Shown here piece by piece: positions 57,376 through 64,000 of a stretch of 64,000 nt of DNA (its first letter is position 1; the number at the start of each line of letters is the position of its first letter). This DNA comes from Strongylocentrotus droebachiensis. Taxonomy: Eukaryota > Echinodermata > Echinoidea > Camarodonta > Strongylocentrotidae. A program made the position numbers and the translations under genes. Under the pieces are notes generated by a model. That model did no database searches. It was not told where the DNA came from and saw only the letters and a list, made by a program, of their open reading frames with translations. The stretch spans positions 55,396 through 119,395 of the forward strand of contig JAVYIG010006353.1 of assembly GCA_035222895.1 (NCBI GenBank), read 5' to 3'.

Positions 57376-60300
57376 AGAAAGGCACAAATTATCAACTTGC
57401 CCTTGATAAAGCCATTAGTGATCAGCCAAAAAGAAGGGGAGAGGAGAGTAGTTAGAATCGGTTAAAATGGAAGTTAGTCTAAGATGTAAGTTTCCGATAT
57501 GTTAAACCTGATTTTATATCAACGGATGGGTTAACTGAAAAGGTTTTATACGTGCCTTTGCCGAAGAAACAATGACGTGTTGATTGTTTTAATGAGGGCG
57601 AGGACGGATTCCTCCTTGACAAGACAAATTACTATTCCTCTTCCCACCCCTAAGTATATTTGGTTGTATTTGGAAGTACGAAAATTGTTTTAAAATTAAA
57701 TAACGCTGAATTTACCCTTGATAAGCCATCAGGTCGGAATATTTCGGGTAAAATGGTTATTTTTGTCGATTAAAGTGCGGCCCCATGCTGTTACACATTA
57801 GCTAATCCTAACGTCAAGCGTATCATAGATTAGTAGAAGAGGGCAATGAGGGGGGGGGGGGCAAAAGAACCACGCATCTTCCGAGAAATGAGGCCCATTA
57901 TTCTCCATGACGTAATATAAAAATCCGAAATGAAAATTCAGACATCTGTCAAAATTAAAATGAAATTAAAATCCAACATTTGCTTTGTTCTTTTATGCAT
58001 GGTACATGCAACAGCAACTGTCAGTGAAAAACAAACGTCTCCAGTATTCGCTAGCTCGCTCCGCTCCAGGGTCGAGGAGTAAATTCGTTACTGGTTGTTG
58101 CTGCCTGTGCTGACAAGGCAATGTAGTTTTAATCCCAGCAAAGAAGAGTTGGGGCTACAATTGGGTGAAAAAGGATACCTTAAATCCGTCGACTAATGCT
58201 ACCCTCTTTGTCGATGCTCATCCCCCCCCCCCTCTCTCTCTCTCTTTCTCTCTATCCGCCCCGTTAAAAGAAGAACATGATCTGATACCTGTTTTCTCCA
58301 GACTCTAACAGCAACCCATACTTCTTTTTGTTGATGAACCGTTATCAGCTCGAGTACCCCCCCCCCCCCCCCCCCCGTTATTGATACGTCACTAAACTAG
58401 GGAATATTCAAAATATAATTTTTTCCCTTCTAGGGGTTCTTTAATTACAAAACATTTGTTTTTTCCAATTTGTTAAATACGTACATACTTTGAAAAATGT
58501 CAACGTTAATGTTAATCACAGCCACATGTATGCATCATGATTATCACACATTCTTCAACCTTAATTCCTTGTTCGAAGAGCTTCTCTTAGTTTAGTGTTC
58601 CACGAGACGGCTCTCAAGTTAAAGAGTTATACATTTATGTTTGAAGGTAAACTTGTTTTCCCTTTTTACAGCTTTGAAAAAAAATCATACAACGAGGGGC
58701 CTATTTTGTATAATACGCCGTTATGTAAAGTAATCAGTCATTAATACAGATTGTTAAAAGAATCCCATGAAGCGATCCATTAATTAGAATAAAATCTAAA
58801 TTCTGTACAATAACATATTAATAAGGTTGTGAAGAAACCAGGTGGTCGGGACTTTTGGCCAAAAGTTAGAAATTATCCAACGTTTCACATTCATTTTGTA
58901 AACAATAATTGTTCCCCTTCGACTACAAGGCGACGTATACATGAAAGTGGGCCAAGTCAAAGGATTAAGTTGATTGACAGTGAAAAACAAACTACACAAT
59001 AATCATGATAATCACCACTCTTAATGAGTCATCCAAGTCTTCTCTAGAGCCAAGAATAATCAATCAAACATCGTAAAGAGTTCTTTATTTGAGCATTACT
59101 TGAATGAGGTAAGCAGAATGATGAAGGTGCACAACTTTATTCTGAACGTTCAAATTCTAATTTTAAAGGACATTTTAGTTTTCGCCTCACCCGTATATAT
59201 ATTTTTGGAATTCATTCCCGTTTGAATTTAATGGATGCGTAACGCTAATGTTCGTGCAAGGTGACTTTCAGTATTGCAAATGTCATCTTGTATAACCTCA
59301 AAATTAAATGTGATTAAAATATCTTATTAGAAATACCAAAAGTACTTTTATTATTCCTACCGTTGCCTTTATTCAAAGCATTTTCCCAATCTTTTAAGTT
59401 GATTGGCTTTCAGTAGTTATAAAGCCCATTTTAAAATGAGCAGTGAAGACAGATGCATCCACGTGATCAAGTCAATCGACCACGAAAACAACGTAGAATA
59501 AAAAAATAAATAGAAATGTAGGCAAATAGAAAATTCATACAGGACTCTGTAATATTCTCTTCTGTCAACATGTTGAATTATTGGTGCTCACATGACTTGA
59601 TTTCAAATGGACTAATCCGATTAATGCCTTGGAAGAAAATATGAGCGTAAATTTGTTTAAATTGGCAACCCGCTTTTGGAGTGTGCAAATTGTGTGAAGC
59701 AAAGGAAACGGTGATGATTAGGAGCTGCAAGGCGGGAAATGTTCCTTGGTTGGAGTGGATGTGTGCTGGTAATAGGCCTAATGTCTGATATTTCCTTGAG
59801 ATGTAATTCTTCACCGTTCCATCTCTTCGCTCTTTGAGTGATTGTGACTGGAGAGTCTTAATTCGATTAGAATAAAATAAGATTTATTCTGCCGCAGACT
59901 CGAGAATGAAATGTTGGAGTTAAAGCTACAGTATACAGCTCATGTAAGAAAATTAATACTAGATCATGTGTAAAAGTTACAATAAATAAAGAATAATTTA
60001 TCACAAATTGCGGTTTTCATTGGCAAAATTATCCTATCAATTATTGTAGAATTACTAGCTATTATCTATGACTGGAGATCATACCACTACTCATAACTAA
60101 CAGAGAAAGAAAAAAGTGTTATTCAAATTATTTTTGTTATCTCTTTGTAAAGCAGATTAAGAGGCATGCCAGTATGCCCTTTTCCTGTTTTTTCTTTTCT
60201 TCTTATAGTGGTGTAAAAAACAATAGAAAGTCCTGAAACTAAAGGTAGGTAATCATTTTTTAACGCATAAAATTGGTCTGAGATACACTCTTTTTCCCCC

Positions 60301-62510
60301 TGTACACCATCATCATTTACAACAGAGCGTTGACCATAAGCGCGCGCCAAATTGTATGAACGATTTCTGTAAGGTCAGTCTGACCTCATATCCTCTCGTC
60401 CAAAGACCTTTATAGAAATCGGTCTGGTTACAGAGGGATCAAGAAGTGCTGTTCCCTCCCTTATAGGACAGGATCTTCAAGCTGGTCCAAGATGACCTGA
60501 TCTGCATACACCTACATCTCGATGGGTGGGTTTCTAAGAATCATTGAGACACCATAAGTCGCCCAGCCTCCTGGATCGGCCAACCCCCTTCGATTTTGCA
60601 GGAAGGAGTGGTTTGGTTAAATCCAACCGGTCACTCATCATGGGGCAGATTCAAATCACTGTTCGGCTAGGGTGCATGGTGGACTAGCAGAAATGTCTTA
60701 ATCTTAACGCGATCCTCATATCTGGGACAGTTTGTAAACAATACGACTCCGATAAGCTTTAAAATCACTTGTGAACCCAGTAACCTATATATTTATCATT
60801 ATCCTGTCTGATCAAATTGCCATTCATCCCGTCGAAAAGGCTAGATTTTATTCTGACTATATACAGCTTTCAGACTGACTGGCTGTAATTTCATTTTTTC
60901 ATCAGTTCGTAGAGGAACAAAGATAGCCGTATTGTCTTTGTTTCATGCTACCCTATAGTTGATATTCATATAATATTTGACAACACAACCTCCATCAAAG
61001 TGAGAGATTCAATCAGAGCAGAAAGGGCAGATCATGTTTATGTCTTTAACAATAATATGAAAATATATGGCTCCACACTGGCAATGAGAGAAAGTGGGTG
61101 AGCATATTGCGGTTGTTTATCCAACATAAAACGGAGCCGAAGAATACCATTTTGTGTTCGATTGCCGAAAATTAATTTTTTTTTTAAAATCAATACTTCA
61201 TGCATTGTGCATAATTTTGTCAGGCGGACCCCTCAAATTCATCCCCTGAAGCTCTGGATACGCCAGCCACTGCATTGCCTCTCGCAGCTCTCAAAGCAAT
61301 ATCAAACTATAAAACTTCGATCGTTTTCATGATTTCAGTCATACTTCAAGGTAATCAAGCATGATCAGCTGGATCTTAGAAATTCATAATTTTTTAATAT
61401 ATAGATACAATTCTCATTTCTAGGGGCATATTAGCCAAAGAGAATGAAAGCACACAAGTGGAGCCGTACATTACAATTAATGGCGTATCAATTGCAATAT
61501 ACGAAATGTAGGTTTTTATTGATATGAATAATATCGTGAAATATATGAACAAAAACTTTCTAAATCTGTCGCTACAGCCTACAGGTACGAGTTATCAAAG
61601 ACACATAAACTTTGGTGAGCATCAGCATTAAAGATTACAAACCTTTGCTAGCCCGCTTCACTTACCCACCCAGATATTTCGATTTCCTCCTGTTAGATGG
61701 GAATGACAATTATGATAATAATAATATATACAAACTATACCATTTCTTTTCATTTACTAATAACTTAATGTCGTTACAGTTTCAGACTGTGCTCACTTTA
61801 GAAATGACAGGAGTAAGAAAAATTGTATATGTGATGAGGGTTTAATCTGTTTATCGATTTTATCCTCTAACTTACTGCTCGAAATCAAAGTGATGGTAGC
61901 CCAAATATTGGTATTTTGTAAATTCTCAAGGTTAGAGCTGCATCCCCAAGCCCCCCCCCCCCCCCACTTACCTCGTATGCCATTGGTGAGTAAAGGATTG
62001 AACCATATTTTAATATTAAGAAATTGCACTTCTTTCTGATGTGACTTCATAAATTATGACGTAACGATTCTGACCGCTCGATATACCCAGCAAGACGGCT
62101 GACAACTATAACAAAATTATAAATCACTGACCATTTTCGGGTCTTCTTTTGATCAGAAGAGTGTACTAGTAAGGAGGGTAAAGCTCGATATTGAGTTTTC
62201 CTGGATTACTGTGAGATCATGGTGATTACAGCTGTCAAAACTACAAAAGGTGACTAACTAAAACCTGGGCGACAAGCTGACTAAAAATGAACCAGGAGGC
62301 TTAATCCTAGTACCCGACGTTTGAGGAGTTGCTGCAGTTTGCACGCAATTATTTTCATGGAAATGAAAAGGCGTGATTTTTAGTAGAGGAACATTAATTA
62401 TCATGGGTGCGTCGCGAATCTTTACCAGCAGACTACATCTTCTATAATATAGGCTAAAACAGGTATATATCACATTTAACATAATGAAAATAAAAAGAAT
62501 TCAATTTCAT
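57376..62510. other. Mostly AT-rich stretch with homopolymers
   Basis: G12 at 57850-57861, C11 plus (CT)n at 58222-58255, C20 at 58357-58376, and C15 at 61951-61965. A moderately GC-rich block at 60360-60700 has short exon-like frames on both strands (plus: EGVVWLNPTGHSSWGRFKSL after TTCGATTTTGCAG) but no consistent model. Nothing else recognised. Confidence 0.35.
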
Positions 62511-62519
62511 CAGTAACGT

Positions 62520-62700
62520 ATCGTTTATTATACTATATAACCTTTTTCATTCATTCTTTCATTTATTTCCAATTCTCGTAGAAAATACATTCAACAATAC
62601 ATTATACATATAAAACAAATATATACACAATACAAAGAATATGGAGGAGCCAGCAGAGGCCATTGGCCTTTCAAAGGCTGGGCTCCAATGGTCGCAGATA
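62520..62700 (-). mobile_element. LINE 3'-UTR-like remnant, minus strand
   Basis: TTCATTCATTCTTTCATTTA followed by AATACATT-rich sequence and the self-complementary block GGAGCCAGCAGAGGCCATTG ... AAGGCTGGGCTCC (62645-62686) resemble the antisense 3' UTR of CR1-like LINEs. No coding part is present. Confidence 0.4.
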
Positions 62701-63298
62701 ATTATACAAAGTAAAGAGAAAAGAAAGACTGGGTAGTATATAAACGAGTGTGTACAGGTTAATTAAACATAAGATAGAAATTCCTTCACTAGATGACGTT
62801 TGTATTTTCGTTTGAGTGAGGCAGTCCCATTCGATATAACTATATTTATGAATAATTACATATTAGATTATTTGCAATAAGTTGCAAAATAAATATTGAA
62901 TGAGACCGTATAAAGTATTACCCATTCATTGAACCCTAATGAATTTTAGGCTATACCTCTCCTAAAAACGTAGGACTACCCTGCTAAAATTATTAAAAAC
63001 GTTAAATAAAAAATAAATTAAGAGGGTCAGGGAGGTGAGAGAGTCCACTGACTAAGAGAAGGTTGGTATATACACAATGATGTTTTGTATCCGATTAAAT
63101 GCCTAGAACAGCTGGCCGTTGACCTTAATTCAAATGTAGTTTTTATTTTTCAATTTCCTTTAAATGTTTCCCCAATTAATGACACCATCACATTGGCTAA
63201 GAGGCAGAGGAAAACCATCCGAAACATAAATAGATATGCTCAGGGAAGACATGGGACTGGAAGTTGAATACTAAGGGAATGCCTGCCAGATATGAAGT

Positions 63299-63595
63299 CC
63301 TGGGGAGTGTTTCACAAAGACTAAGATCGATTTTAAGTTGGACTTGAACTATTTCAGGCCATTTATGGCACTGGTTGCTCTCACCATTACTGGCATTGGT
63401 TTCTCAAGGGACGTACAAATCATGGTCACAAATCTAAAGAATTTAATTTTGTTGATAGTTCATTACTGAAGGAAAAAATATTATCTAAAGATCATAATTG
63501 AGAGACGAATGGTGAGAGAAACCAGTGGCATAAATGGCCTGCCATAGTTCAAGTCCAATTTAAGACGATCTTAGTCTTTGTGAAACACCCCCTGG
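63299..63595. mobile_element. MITE with long terminal inverted repeats, copy 2
   Basis: GGGGAGTGTTTCACAAAGAC to the left and its inverse, GTCTTTGTGAAACACCCCCT-type sequence, to the right, as in 9545-9806. Inner arms GGCATAAATGGCC and TGGTGAGAGAAACCAG also pair. This copy keeps about 35 bp near the left arm that copy 1 lacks, so copy 1 is the internally deleted one. Confidence 0.8.
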
Positions 63596-63769
63596 TCCCT
63601 CATTACACGAGAAACCGGAAGGACTCAAGTAAAGTATAGAGTAAAGTAATTAGTAAATTCGATTTACGTTCGTTTTAGATGCAGATGTCTAAAATGTCCT
63701 CTTTTCGCAGACCTTCCCTTTCACTACCAATGTCCCTTACCCAAGAGCATGAAGAAAGGCACTTTTCCA

Positions 63770-63771
<2 letters not shown>

Positions 63772-63809
<38 letters not shown>

Positions 63810-63838
63810 ACTCTCTCTCTCTCTCTCTCTCTCTTTCA

Positions 63839-63914
<76 letters not shown>

Positions 63915-63945
63915 CTCTACCTCTCTCTCTATCTATCTCTCCCTC
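63772..63945. repeat. (CT)n microsatellite with CTAT block
   Basis: About 175 bp of CT dinucleotides grading into CTATCTAT. The 106-codon Ser/Leu frame is an artefact. Confidence 0.95.
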
Positions 63946-64000
63946 TTATTTTCTTCCTCTTCGCCTTTTTTTCGCTTAGTCGGCCATCCGTATGAATAGG

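Noticed and set aside
63679-63999. 106-codon open frame on plus
   Set aside because: Simple-sequence (CT)n frame; same for the GA/CT frames at 14.8-15.3, 16.7-17.1, 23.0, 24.2-24.9, 28.0 and 39.7 kb.

Overview
The window reads as nuclear DNA of a marine deuterostome invertebrate, most likely an echinoderm and plausibly a sea urchin. The evidence is indirect: AT-rich non-coding sequence, very many simple repeats (GA/CT, ATT, ACT and long C runs), non-LTR retrotransposon 3' tails with an ATT microsatellite, several non-autonomous DNA elements flanked by TTAA, a tRNA-derived SINE, and a discoidin-like exon. No bacterial or viral genome organisation is present. Almost all long open frames are chance frames or simple-sequence frames, so genes must be read as short exons bounded by splice sites.

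Layout. 0-1.3 kb: a decayed minus-strand copy of a multicopy invertebrate gene family, with at least two frame changes. 2.9-3.3 kb: 3' end of a LINE. 4.6 kb and 13.4 kb: the best protein-coding exons, an internal exon and a terminal exon with matching phase on the plus strand, probably one gene with an intron of about 8.6 kb and a 3' UTR carrying a MITE. That intron holds a 1.46-kb TTAA-flanked element, a gag fragment interrupted by a SINE, a degenerate pyrimidine minisatellite, an inverted-repeat MITE, a 415-bp tandem duplication and a second TTAA-flanked element. 14-29 kb: microsatellite-rich, with a third TTAA element (21.9 kb), weak terminal-exon candidates on both strands (17.4, 18.2, 22.5 kb) and one exon resembling an F5/8C (discoidin) domain at 26.9 kb. 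29.7-30.5 kb: a degenerate satellite rich in ACTGTG/TGTGATCACA motifs, followed by a nuclear-receptor-type half-site cluster. 36.2 and 42.2 kb: two opposite-facing copies of one TTAA element. 38-49.7 kb: a series of ab initio exons on the plus strand, several in compatible phase, plus a 64-bp minisatellite at 45 kb. 54.5 kb: an intact elongator tRNA-Met gene (minus). 57.0 kb: another LINE C-terminal fragment. 63.3 kb: a second copy of the 9.5-kb MITE, then a CT microsatellite.

The genes do not form an operon or a recognisable pathway. The clearest single functional gene is the tRNA. The most interesting non-genic material is the set of related TTAA-flanked elements, the duplicated 10-kb locus and the 29.7-30.5 kb satellite. 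Exon calls rest on splice signals and open frames only. In AT-rich DNA such signals also occur by chance, so the lower-confidence ones are hypotheses.
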